From Drosophila miranda (Eukaryota > Arthropoda > Insecta > Diptera > Drosophilidae): a stretch of 64,000 nt of DNA. The stretch covers positions 19,942,336 to 20,006,335 of the forward strand of contig NW_022881614.1 of NCBI RefSeq assembly GCF_003369915.1. The letters are read 5' to 3'. Under the pieces are notes generated by a model. The model saw only the letters and a list, made by a program, of their open reading frames with translations. It did no database searches and had not been told where the DNA came from. Below are positions 21,237-31,207 of this stretch, piece by piece (position 1 is the first letter of the stretch; every line of letters begins with the position of its first letter). A program made the translations under genes and the position numbers.

Positions 21237-21400
21237 TTTTGAAGTGGTTTGAAAGAGTAACGTATAAAAAAAGGTATAAATACTGGGATCCACAAAAGGG
21301 AACATTTGGAAAAGTACCAAGAAGGGATATTGGTCTCCCTATATTACTCAACTTTGCCGCCTCAATTCAAGTTAAAAGGTAAACGAAGGAGAGCGGTTTT
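21237..21400 (+). repeat. Array-edge block C1 (125-bp core plus short leader)
   Basis: It opens with TTGAAGTGGTTTGAAAGAG, also present at about 38966-38985. The core (about 21266-21400, from GGTATAAATACTGGGATCC to GAGAGCGG) recurs at 40109-40241 and 45864-45996, each time immediately before a forward repeat monomer. No coding content recognised. Confidence 0.8.
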
Positions 21401-22497
21401 TATACCCGATACTCAAAATGAGTATTGGGGTATATTAGATTTGTGGCAAAAGTGGATGTGTGGAACGTCCAGACGGAATCGTTTCCGACCCCATAAAGTA
21501 TATATATTCTTGATCAGCATCAATAGCCGATTGAGCCCTGTCTGTCTGTCCGTCTGTCCCTCCGTCCGTCCCCTTCAGCGCCTAGTGCTCAAAGACTATA
21601 AGAGCTAGAGCAACGATGTTTTGGATCCAGACATCTGTGATATGTCACTGCTACAAAAAATATTTCAAAACTTCGCCCCGCCCACTTCCGCCCCCACAAA
21701 GGACGAAAATCTGTGGCATCCACATTTTTAAAGATACGATAAAACCAAAAAAGCAGAATCGTAGAAGATGACTATATGTTCTAGAGTGTAAGGTCTCAAC
21801 CAGATCGTATAATTATTATAGCCAGAATCAAGAAAACAATTTCATTCTTTCTCGCTCTGTCTCTCTCTAACACACAGGTTTCATGGTCGGCTTTGCCAAT
21901 TGCAAAATATGAGTTCAAGGATCTCAGAACCTATAAGATCCAGAGCAACCAAATTTGGTATCCACACTCCTGTGATATCGGACCTTGACCGTTTCGTGTC
22001 CAAATTTCGCCACACCCCCTTCCGCCCCCGCAAAGGACGAAAATCTGGGGCATCCACAAATCTCAGAGACTATTAAGGCTAGAGTAACAAAATTTGGTAT
22101 CCGCACTTCTGTTAGATCTCACTATAAAACATATATCTCAAAATTTCGCTCCACCCCCTTCCGCCCCACAAAGGACGAAAATCTGTTGCATCCACAATAT
22201 TGCACAATCGAGAAAACTAAAAACGCAGAATCATAGATAATGACCATATCTATCAGATTGCTGAATCTGGATCAGATCAGATCATTTTTATAGCCAATAG
22301 GAACAAATCAATTTGCAGTGGCTACGCAGCGCCCGACGTCACGCTCAGACTGATTTTCTGTCTCTCTCGCACGCACTCTTTGTCGTGTCGTTTAATATTA
22401 GCGGCGTCTGCCGGAGGAGAGCCATACTGACTTAGTATCGGGTATAACCGTAGAGTTGCGGTGTCCGCAGCAACTCACAACGTTCCCCCTCGTTTTT
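21401..22497 (+). repeat. INE-1/Helentron-like monomer M1
   Basis: Founding description for the array. The left end is TATACCCGATACTC with a small palindrome (ATACTCAAAATGAGTAT). Then come TATATATTCTTGATCAG, a GTCC/GTCT microsatellite, three internal repeats of GGACGAAAATCTG..GCATCCACA, two CT-rich runs, ATCGGGTATA (inverse of the left end) and a terminal hairpin (GAGTTGC ... GCAACTC). Layout and shared motifs match INE-1 (DINE-1) non-autonomous Helitron-like elements of Drosophila. It is nearly the same as M5, about 18.88 kb downstream. Confidence 0.75.
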
Positions 22498-23482
22498 TAT
22501 ACCCGATACTCAAAATGAGTATTGGGGTATATTAGATTTGTGGTAAAAGTGGATGTGTGTAACGTCCAGAAGGAATCGTTTCCGACCCCATAAAGTATAT
22601 ATATTCTTGATCAGCATCAATAGCCGAGTCGATTGAGCCCTGTCTGTCTGTCCGTCTGTCCGTCCGTCCGTCCGTCCGTCCGTCCGTCCGTCCCCTTCAG
22701 CGCCTAGTGCTCAAAGACTATAAGAGCTAGAGCAACGATGTTTTGGATCCAGACTTCTGTGATATGTCACTGCTACAAAAATATTTCAAAACTTCGCCCC
22801 GCCCACTTCCGCCCCCACAAAGGACGAAAATCTGTGGCATCCACATTTTTAAAGATACGATAAAACCAAAAACGCAGAATCGGTGAGGATGACCATATCT
22901 TCTAGAGTGCAAAATCTGAACCAGATCGAATAATGATTATAGCCAGAATCAAGAAAACAATTTCATTCTTTCTCGCTCTGTCTCTCTCTAACACACAGGT
23001 TTCATGGTCGGTTTTGACAATTGCAAAATATGAGTTCAAGGATCTCAGAACCTATTAGAGCCAGAGCAACCAAATTTGGTATCCACACTCCTGTGATATC
23101 GGACCTTGACCGTTTCGTGTCCAAATTTCGCCACACCCCCTTCCGCCCCCGCAAAGGACGAAAATCTGGGGCATCCACAATATTGCACATTCGAGAAAAC
23201 TAAAAACGCAGAATCATAGATAATGACCATATCTATCAGATTGCTGAATCTGGATCAGATCGGATCATTTTTGTAGCCAAAAGCAAGAAATCAATTTTCA
23301 GTGGCTACGCAGCGCCCGACGTCACGCTCAGACTGATTTTCTGTCTCTCTCGCACGCACTCTTTGTCGTGTGGTTCAATATTAGCGGCGTCTGCCGCAGG
23401 AGAGCCATACTGACTTAGTATCGGGTATAACCGTAGAGTTGCGGTGTCCGCAGCAACTCACAACGTTCCACCTCGTTTTTTT
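22498..23482 (+). repeat. INE-1/Helentron-like monomer M2
   Basis: 985 bp. Shortened by fusion of internal repeats 2 and 3 (about 23150-23180), the product expected from recombination between them. M6 (41378) has the same deletion. Confidence 0.75.
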
Positions 23483-24595
23483 TATACCCGATACTCAAAA
23501 TGAGTATTGGGGTATATTAGATTTGTGGTAAAAGTGGATGTGTGTAACGTCCAGAAGGAATCGTTTCCGACCCCATAAAGTATATATATTCTTGATCAGC
23601 ATCAATAGCCGAGTCGATTGAGCTCTGTCTGTCCGTCTGTCCCTCCGTCCGTCCGTCCGTCCGTCCGTCCCCTTCAGCGCCTAGTGCTCAAAGACTATAA
23701 GAGCTAGAGCAACGATGTTTTGGATCCAGACATCTGTGATATGTCACTGCTACAAAAATATTTCAAAACTTTGCCCCGCCCATTTCCGCCCCCACAAAGG
23801 ACGAAAATCTGTGGCATCCACATTTTTAAAGATACGATAAAACCAAAAACGCAGAATCGTAGAAGATGACTATATGTTCTAGAGTGTAAAATCTCAACCA
23901 GATCGTCTAATTATTATAGCCAGAATCAAGAAAACAATTTCATTTTTTCTCGCTCTGTCTCTCTCTAACACACAGGTTTCATGGTCGGTTTTGTCAATTG
24001 CAAAACATGAGTTCAAGGATCTCAGAACCTATAAGAGCCAGAGCAACCAAATTTGGTATCCACACTCCTGTGATATCGGACCTTGACCGTTTCGTGTCCA
24101 AATTTCGCCACACCCCCTTCCGCCCCCGCAAAGGACGAAAATCTGGGGCATCCACAAATCTCAGAGACTATTAAGGCTAGAGTAACCAAATTTGGTATCC
24201 GCACTTCTGTTAGATCTCACTATAAAACGTATATCTCAGAATTTCGCCCCACCCTTTTCCGCCCCCACAAAAGACGAAAATCTGTTGCATCCACAATATT
24301 GCACATTCGAGAAAACTAACAACGCTGAATCATAGATAATGACCATATCTATCAGATTGCTGAATCTGGATCAGATCAGATCATTTTTATAGCCAAAAGG
24401 AACAAATCAATTTGCACTGGCTACGCAGCCCCCGACGTCACGCTCAGACTGATTTTCTGTCTCTCTCGCACGCACTCCTTGTCGTGTCGTTTAATATTAG
24501 CGGCGTCTGCCGGAGGAGAGCCATACTGACTTAGTATCGGGTATAAATGTAGAGTTGCGGTCTCCGCAGCAACTCACAACGTTCCCCCTCGTTTT
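23483..24595 (+). repeat. INE-1/Helentron-like monomer M3
   Basis: Full-length. The right end has GGTATAAATG and GGTCTCCGC instead of GGTATAACCG and GGTGTCCGC. This variant is found only in monomers followed by a B block (M3, M12, M15, M16, M20). Confidence 0.75.
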
Positions 24596-25039
24596 ATTGT
24601 AGGAAATTAATTTTTCAGATTGGCGGTTAGTACCGGCTTAAACTTCGGGCAATCGTTTGGGTACCTGTCTGAACCCCAATACGAAAGCTCGCAACAACAA
24701 TTTCTCCGATATTAGGGCCTCCGCCCGCGGCAAGGGACTTATGCTCCTCGCCCAACTACAGCTCCGTACCAAAAATTCCCAGCGCTAGGCCGAGCAGCAC
24801 AAAGTGGGAGGCGTAAAAGATTGGCTCATCAGTCGCTTTGCGGGCGCGAGCCACTTATGTGTCACGGACCCGCGATATATTGGAGGCCGTCCAATTCTGC
24901 GGAAATTATTAAAGCTATGTAAACGGTCAGCCAATTTCTACCCGAAATATAGATCTGGGTCTCGACCTATTTTCGTTTCCCCATACGAAGTGCCGAGGAG
25001 GGCCCAGATGTGAAGCCGGCGGCAACGACTGTCGTTTTT
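24596..25039 (+). repeat. Spacer block B1 (about 440 bp)
   Basis: Non-INE-1 sequence found five times, always between a variant-ended monomer and a normal monomer start. It opens ATTGTAGGAAATTAATTT and ends GGCGGCAACGACTGTCG. An open frame at 24804-25013 could encode 69 residues (ending FVSPYEVPRRAQM) that I do not recognise. It could be host or element sequence captured by the repeat. Confidence 0.75.
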
Positions 25040-25816
25040 TATACCCGATACTCAAAATGAGTATTGGGGTATATTAGATTTGTGGTAAAAGTGGATGTGT
25101 GTAACGTCCAGAAGGAATCGTTTCCGACCCCATAAAGTATATATATTCTTGATCAGCATCAATAGCCGAGTCGATTGAGCCCTGTCTGTCTGTCCGTCTG
25201 TCCGTCCGTCCGTCCGTCCGTCCGTCCGTCCGTCCGTCCGTCCGTCCGTCCGTCCCCTTCAGCGCCTAGTGCTCAAAGACTATAAGAGCTAGAGCAACGA
25301 TGTTTTGGATCCAGACTTCTGTGATATGTCACTGCTACAAAAATATTTCAAAACTTCGCCCCGCCGACTTCCGCCCCCACAAAGGACGAAAATCTGTGGC
25401 ATCCACATTTTTAAAGATACGATAAAACCAAAAACGCAGAATCGGTGAGGATGACCATATCTTCTACAGTGCAAAATCTGAACCAGATCGTATAATGATT
25501 ATAGCCAGAATCAAGAAAACAATTTCATTCTTTCTCGCTCTGTCTCTCTCTAACACACAGGTTTCATGGATCTCACTATAAAACGTATGTCTCAGAATTT
25601 CGCCCCACCCCCTTCCGCCCCCACAAAGGACGAAAATCTGTTGCAGCGCCCGACGTCACGCTCAGACTGATTTTCTGTCTCTCTCGCACGCACTCTTTGT
25701 CGTGTCGTTCAATATTAGCGGCGTCTGCCGCAGGAGAGCCATACTGACTTAGTATCGGGTATAACTGTAGAGTTGCGGTGTCCGCACCAACTCACAACGT
25801 TCCACCTCGTTTTTAT
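25040..25816 (+). repeat. INE-1/Helentron-like monomer M4, internally deleted
   Basis: 777 bp. It starts normally, loses internal repeat 2 after GGTTTCATG (about 25567), and has a further deletion in which the third repeat runs straight into GCGCCCGACG (about 25645). It ends the first array. Confidence 0.75.
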
Positions 25817-26144
25817 ATCCATCAGTGTAACCGCTGATTCCTATTTTTATGCTATAGTGTCATTAGTGTAATTAGCTTAGTAAATTTCTTTTGGTTGTGT
25901 TTTTAAATTCTGTTCGGAAGAAATAGCAAGTGGAATGTGTGACAGGGCGAAAGTGAACAACGGTTAAACGGCAGAGGAGAGCGTGAGTTTTTTTTGTAAA
26001 AGTATTTCTCCAGCTTTCGTTTTAGGAACGTTGCCGCAGTCCATGGAAGCGCTTTCATCGCTGTTTCAACGCATTTATTAAAACAAATCAAAGGAAGGCC
26101 GTAAGTGATCCCAAAACATAAAGATAAAACATTGGAGTTTGTTT
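25817..26144. other. Unassigned stretch between first array and gypsy-type element
   Basis: AT-rich sequence with no convincing gene. A 62-codon open frame lies on the minus strand (26091-25903) without recognisable similarity. It may be part of the retroelement flank or of another degraded element. Confidence 0.4.
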
Positions 26145-27052
26145 GTTATGAGCAACTATTTATTGCATGACCAAAAAAAAAAACCACGTAGTCAGGGGCT
26201 TCGTCGCTTAAGAGAGGCTGTGCGCTCTCCCTTAAGCCCTGCTGGCAACCATAAGCGCTTACGCCGCGCATAAGAACCAGCCCTCTTAAGAACAAGGCAC
26301 AAAAGGGAAGATGCGAGGCTGGTCGCTCTGACGTTCTTTTATGCTTTCTACTTGCGGTTGCTTTCGCTAATGCACTTGAATAACTGACCTGCCATAACGA
26401 TCGCGGCGCACAGTTTTTACATTCCCTTTTGCATATTTATTTATTATTGCATATTAGATAATATGTACCCTTCCCTTCTTTCAATTTGTAATTTAAATTT
26501 CAATCTAAAGTGTATTATTAAGAGTTAATCATTTATTAGTTTACTAGTGCGATGCATGTGCTATTGCTCAATATGAAATATAGGATTTAACATGAATCGG
26601 GGCTAGAGTTCTATATGCGGGGACCATGCTGGGCAAAGGAGGGTAATGGGGTTGGATAGGAAGGTAAGAGCCTTCTTTATGGGATCACCGGATGAACCGG
26701 GCGCGGTGATCATGGTAGGGTGGGCATGAGTGGTCACAACAACACCGTGGCACGACTTGTATGTGTGTATGTGTCCGTGTGTGTGTAGTTAGGTGTATTT
26801 GCTCTTGTACATATTTGTGTCGATACTTCGCTTGCACGTGAAATTTTAATGAACGTTACTGTGTCAGTATTATGATTGTTGGAGTAGAGCTGTGTCCCGT
26901 CCGTTCTGGGAAATAAAAAAAAACCCCCCCATTTCTTGCCGATGAGACGGAAGCCGGAACAAGCACGTGCCCGGACGGGAGACGAACCATCACCTGCTCA
27001 GCCTTCCGTGAAGGTTTGGTAATATCCAATATGCTACAGTTAGTTTATTATT
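26145..27052 (+). mobile_element. Probable 5' LTR region of the Ty3/gypsy-type element
   Basis: The right limit is set by the tRNA-Lys primer site. AATAAA at about 26910 would serve as poly(A) signal. A TG-rich run lies at 26758-26790. The left limit (near TGTTATGAGC, about 26148) is a guess because the 3' LTR that would confirm it is missing. Confidence 0.4.
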
Positions 27053-27070
27053 TGGCGCCCAACGTGGGGC
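27053..27070 (+). other. tRNA-Lys-type primer-binding site
   Basis: TGGCGCCCAACGTGGGGC is the exact reverse complement of the 3' end of tRNA-Lys(CUU) plus CCA, the primer used by gypsy and several other Ty3-type elements. It fixes the start of the internal region. Confidence 0.85.
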
Positions 27071-27841
27071 CCGAGTTGTCGCAACGGACAACAAACCGGC
27101 AAGGCCCAAATGATTGTGAAAATTGTGGAATGTAGATGTTACCTTACATTCCCAACCAGTATCGGGACAGATGTGTCTTTCTAGTTGTCATTCTGTTTTG
27201 TTTGTTTTGGCTTTATCACTTTATGCTGGATCAGCGCAGTGGGTTATTAAACTATTGCCACCGTTGTAAGTGACCAAGCGGGCTCCTAGGATGCAGGCCG
27301 GAATGATGAGTACATATAACACCGGTACCACCCCGATGCATCGAGCTTATTACTATTCGTTTCGTTCTTTCTTTCTTTATTCGTTTGTCTTCCTTTCCTT
27401 CCTGTTCCTTCTGGCCAATGCTGGAGGAATGCTACTTTTTTTCCGGTCTGGATTATCCGATCAGGAACGGTGTGTGAAAGGCCTCCATTTGCCAGGAAGG
27501 AGTTGTGAATGGACTCATACTCATCGGGCTGGGTATCTGGTATCGTTGGATGGAAACGTGGTATAAAACTGTTACCCACCGCGAAAGACCCGGACCGCCT
27601 ATAGCTACGAGTTGTGGGTTATTATTAATTTCTTTATGCATGTAGAGTAAATGTAGTACATGGGAAACATCATACACATACACACACAGAGATATACCCT
27701 ATTATTCCCTTTGACTTAAGCATGGTCCTAGCAGATTGTTTTTTTTGTTTGATACTGTATTTTTTTTTTTATTAATTTCTTAAATTTTATTTATCTATTT
27801 AATTACTTTATTATTATATTTTATATTTTATATTTTATATT
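27071..27841 (+). mobile_element. Leader of the gypsy-type element
   Basis: 771 bp of untranslated sequence between primer site and Gag ATG. T-rich stretches flank a longer open frame (27270-27566) without recognisable similarity. I see no gene in it. Confidence 0.5.
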
Positions 27842-29415
27842 ATGCCCGTATTTGGCAGTTGCGAGAATTTAGCAGACGAAGAATTACAAGAAAGTGTTTG
27901 CCAGGCTCAGGTGGAATATTTGGCTCAGCTCCTTACCACGTCTTGTGGTCACACTTTCCATAGGGCCTGTTTTGGCGCACGAGTGGGTTCTAAGAAGGGT
28001 TGTCCTGTCTGCAAAACGTCTTTTCAGTCATCGACGTTGAATTTATTAGACGAAACTGCTGGGGATACCGTCGGAACCTTATTGGTACCAAAAATGCCTG
28101 ATACAAGGAGTAAGGCCCATGTGGGGGCTCCACAGGGAGCTTCGACGTCTGCTTCGGCCAATCAGCCGCAAACTAGAGAAGCTGGTCCGCCAGTGGTGGT
28201 AGCTCCGCCGCCTAGTAACGAGCTTCAGCGAATGATAGCCGAAGCCATAGCTGAAGCCTCGTTGACACAAACCGAGATGCTAAGCAATGCGATCGCTAAT
28301 GGTTTTCAACGTATTCTCAGCTCTCTCTTGGGCCAATTGGCAAATACAGCGGATGTTCCTTCGAGGGATAACCAAGCTGGAGAAGGATCGGCACGACGGC
28401 CGACACCTTTGCCCGGGTTTCAGGGTTTTGAAACAGCCAGCAGGAATTCCCCCATGAGTGTGGATATTCGACTAGAGCGTGTTAGTCAAATTTTAGTCAA
28501 TTGGAAGCTTAGGTTCTCTGGGCGGACTGGAATTTCCGTCGACGATTTCATTTATCGGGTAGAAGCTCTCACGATCCAAACATTGGACGGGAATTTCGAG
28601 TTGCTTTCGAGATAGGTTAGGTTAGGTTAACCCGGACGGCCCTCAGCGGGGCCACGCATAGGCCAATATGGCCCTTAGTTATCCGGATGGGGGGTTGTAT
28701 GAACCGTCGCGGGAGTGTGCTTTCGAGATACGTGAGCAATCTCTTTGAGGGAAGTGCCAGTGACTGGTATTGGCGCTACCATAAGAGTGTTAGGACGGTC
28801 GTTTGGGCCGACCTTAAATCTTCATTGTTAGTACGATTCAAGGATGCGAGGACAGACGTCAACATTCGAGCTGCAATAGACCGAAGGAAGCAGAAGGAGA
28901 ACGAATCATTTGATGAGTTCTACGAAGCGATTGTCCGACTGGCAGATACCCTGACAACGCCCTTGTCAGAAGGTTCCCTGATGGAGTCACTCCGATCCAA
29001 TTTATTGCCGGAGATACAGCATGAACTTCTATATGAAAAGATCTTTAGCATTGCACAGTTAAGACACTTGGTGAAGACTCGGGAACTGTTCATGCAAACT
29101 GTTGGTAAAGATCCGGTGGCTAGACCACGACCAGCACCAAGACGGTTGGTTCACGCGGTAGAAAACCCAGGGCAAGAGGAGTGAAAGTGATGGGGAGATA
29201 GCAGCGTTCAACTTAGTCTGTTGGAACTGCCGTGGTAATGGTCATCGCTACCAGGATTGCGTAGCAGAGCGAGTAGTTTTTTGCTATGGGTGTGGCCAGC
29301 CTGACACTTACAAGCCGTCGTGCCAAAAATGCCAAGCAACAAAAAACACCCAAGTGCGTGCACCCTTGAAAAGTGCACGCAGACCATCAGCGTCCAAAGT
29401 GACGAACACCGAGTA
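27842..29415 (+). pseudogene. Ty3/gypsy Gag with RING-like N-terminus and zinc knuckles, interrupted
   Basis: Gag forms the particle that packages element RNA. Residues 20-57 of the first frame have RING-H2 spacing: C20, Q23 in place of the second Cys, C35, H37, H40, C43, C54 and C57. A Gln/Ala-rich linker follows, then the retrotransposon Gag core (LVNWKLRFSGRTG; after the break ASDWYWRYHKSV and RFKDARTDVNIRAAI). A 103-bp insertion (28615-28717) with a 13-bp target duplication splits the core and shifts the frame. A second shift near 29170 leads to two knuckles: C-x2-C-x4-H-x4-C from about 29217, and a second in which His is replaced by Thr (CYGCGQPDTYKPSC). The frame stops at about 29413. 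Gag assignment is strong; the RING reading is by eye. Confidence 0.8.
28615..28717 (+). mobile_element. 103-bp insertion with 13-bp target-site duplication
   Basis: TGCTTTCGAGATA flanks both sides (28602-28614 and 28718-28730). The insert starts GGTTAGGTTAGGTTAACC and has no terminal inverted repeats. A long duplication without inverted ends fits target-primed insertion of a short non-LTR or SINE-like piece. Family unknown to me. Confidence 0.75.
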
Positions 29416-29559
29416 GCGATAGAAGCTGCTACGCAATTCCCAATCCCAATAGTAAACAACAATTTAACCATAGTTAATAAGAAAATAACACAAAAAGAAA
29501 AAGAGGATAGGGAGTCTAAACGGAAGGCACGAGCTAAAGTACGTCGGGAATCTAAGGTT

Positions 29560-30124
29560 AGAGAAAAAAGCTCTGGTATCGTCAATTATATCAGACGATC
29601 TCAGGCCATATGCAGAGGTCACATTATTAGACAGAAAGATTGTTGGATTAATGGATACAGGGGCATCTATTAGTTGCATTGGTGGAGATTTGGCCAGCGA
29701 GCTGCTTGAAAGCCAATTTCAATTTAAGCCCATGACATCCACAGTTCGGACAGCGGGTGGGCAGTCTCAGAGAGAGGTTGGGAAGCTTAAAGCGGAAGTG
29801 GGCTATAAAGGTGTTACCAGGTCTGTTACCCTATACATCGTTCCAACCCTAACGCAGCCTCTGTATCTGGGCATTAACTTTTGGACCGAATTTGGCTTAT
29901 TGCCAGCCGATTTGTATCCACAAGGAAGTGCTAATGACACGGTGAACCATTGCGATGAGGTGTGGAAGCCAGAAAACCAACGTCCTTTATCGGAGGTGCA
30001 ACGAGAACAACTGAATAGAACCATTCAGTGTCTTCCGTCTTTCGCGGATAATGGTTTAGGAAAAACCACGTTGTTGTCCCATGTAATAGATGTAGGGGAG
30101 GCAAAGCCCACAAAACAACGACAC
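29560..30124 (+). pseudogene. Ty3/gypsy Pol, protease and start of reverse transcriptase
   Basis: The retropepsin motif is MDTGASISCIG at 29651 onward, followed by a protease-like stretch (LYLGINFWTEFGLLP) and the linker to reverse transcriptase. In-frame sequence extends upstream of 29651 (LLDRKIVGL), so the ATG there is not a true start. The frame is cut at 30124 by insertion of the BEL element. The reverse transcriptase start resumes at 36301. Confidence 0.8.
30120..30124 (+). repeat. Target-site duplication GACAC, left copy
   Basis: Matches 36301-36305 on the other side of the BEL element. Five bases is the usual size for BEL/Pao integrases. Confidence 0.85.
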
Positions 30125-30489
30125 TGTTTGAGATGCCAAGCTTTTTTGGCACCTATGTGTTTCAAAAATGAACAGAGATTTTGGGTTAAACTTTATAATT
30201 CGTATTTAATCTTGGTGGCTTAGCAAGCCGATTGCTTGCTATTGCCAGATAAACTTTATGCGAGATCGATATGCAACCAATGCGCAGAGGGGTTAGCATA
30301 GAACCAAACTATAGACGACGGCGTTAGATCAAAGTGATGGCCGAAGTGGCGGCAGCAGAGCAAAGCTCCTTTAGCGGGAGAGCGCAGCAGCTCTGCAGAA
30401 CGTCAACGTTTTACAACATAGGCGGCTCTCTCTGCTCATACAATAATAATGTTAAAGTTACGGTTATTCTTCAGCGGCTGGCCCGAACA
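30125..30489 (-). repeat. 3' LTR of nested BEL element (left)
   Basis: 365 bp, from TGTTTGAGATGCC to GGCCCGAACA on the plus strand. It lacks about 30 bp of a tandemly repeated motif (GATCAAAGT..GCCGAAGTGGCG) that is present twice in the other LTR. Point differences from the right LTR are few, which suggests a fairly recent insertion. Confidence 0.9.
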
Positions 30490-30502
30490 TACTCCCCCCG
30501 TT
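30490..30502 (-). other. Polypurine tract of nested BEL element
   Basis: On the minus strand this reads AACGGGGGGAGTA directly before the 3' LTR. It is the expected primer for plus-strand synthesis. Confidence 0.7.
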
Positions 30503-31207
30503 GGGAGCTAGTCTCTCAACAGATTCCTTAAGGGGCAGCAAACATAGCCGAGTGACGGCCCTCCTGATGTTTCCTGAGGATGTCTTCAGGTCAGCGACGC
30601 GACACACTCCGTCCTTGCCCAAAACGACATCGACCACTCTAGCCAGTGGCCAACGCATTGAAGGAAGATTTTCGTCCTTCACCAGAACGAGGTCGTTCTT
30701 GCAGATGTTTTGCGCGGGGGTACGCCACTTCGCGCGCTCTTGCAAAAGAGTGAGATACTCTTCGCGCCAACGGCTCCAAAATATTTGCTGTAGTTGGGTG
30801 ACCCGCTGCCAGCCATCCAGACGATTGTAGTTCAGCTTCGTTAGGTCAGGCTCGAGGATTTGCTCATGGGGGCCGCCTAAAAGCAGATGAGCAGGAGTCA
30901 AAACGTCTAAATCATCAGGATTTTCTGAAAGCGAGAGCAAAGGGCGAGAGTTAACAATTGCAGTGATCTGACAGATCAGAGTGCGCAGCTCGTCGAAGCT
31001 AAGCACAGATGGTCCAACTGAGCGGTACAGGTGATATTTTGTGGTCTTCACGGCCGCTTCCCACAACCCGCCAAAATGCGGAGAGCGAGGTGGGATGAAA
31101 CGCCAGTCGATCGAGTCAGCCAAGCAGGATTCGTGGACCTCCTTCATATGCGGTTCGCTCAGACAAAGCTTCTTTAGCTCCAGAAGTTTGTCGCATTGTC
31201 CGACCAA
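30503..31207 (-). pseudogene. BEL integrase C-terminal part and DUF5641-like tail
   Basis: The frame continues integrase from VGQCDKLLELKKLC through RFIPPRSPHFGGLWEAAVK (third catalytic residue Glu) to VNSRPLLSLSENPDDLDVLT and the basic tail LARVVDVVLGKDG. It is out of frame with the upstream integrase at about 31174-31207. The last residues run to the polypurine tract and the 3' LTR. Confidence 0.85.

Noticed and set aside
25903..26091. 62-codon minus-strand frame between the first array and the gypsy-type element
   Set aside because: No similarity, codon bias or neighbour support.
27270..27566. 98-codon frame in the gypsy-type leader
   Set aside because: Low-complexity Phe/Ser/Leu-rich translation of a T-rich leader, between primer site and Gag; no similarity seen.
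28615..28640. Telomere seed reading of the TTAGG-type repeat
   Set aside because: Only three units inside a 103-bp insertion with target duplication; flies lack TTAGG telomeres.
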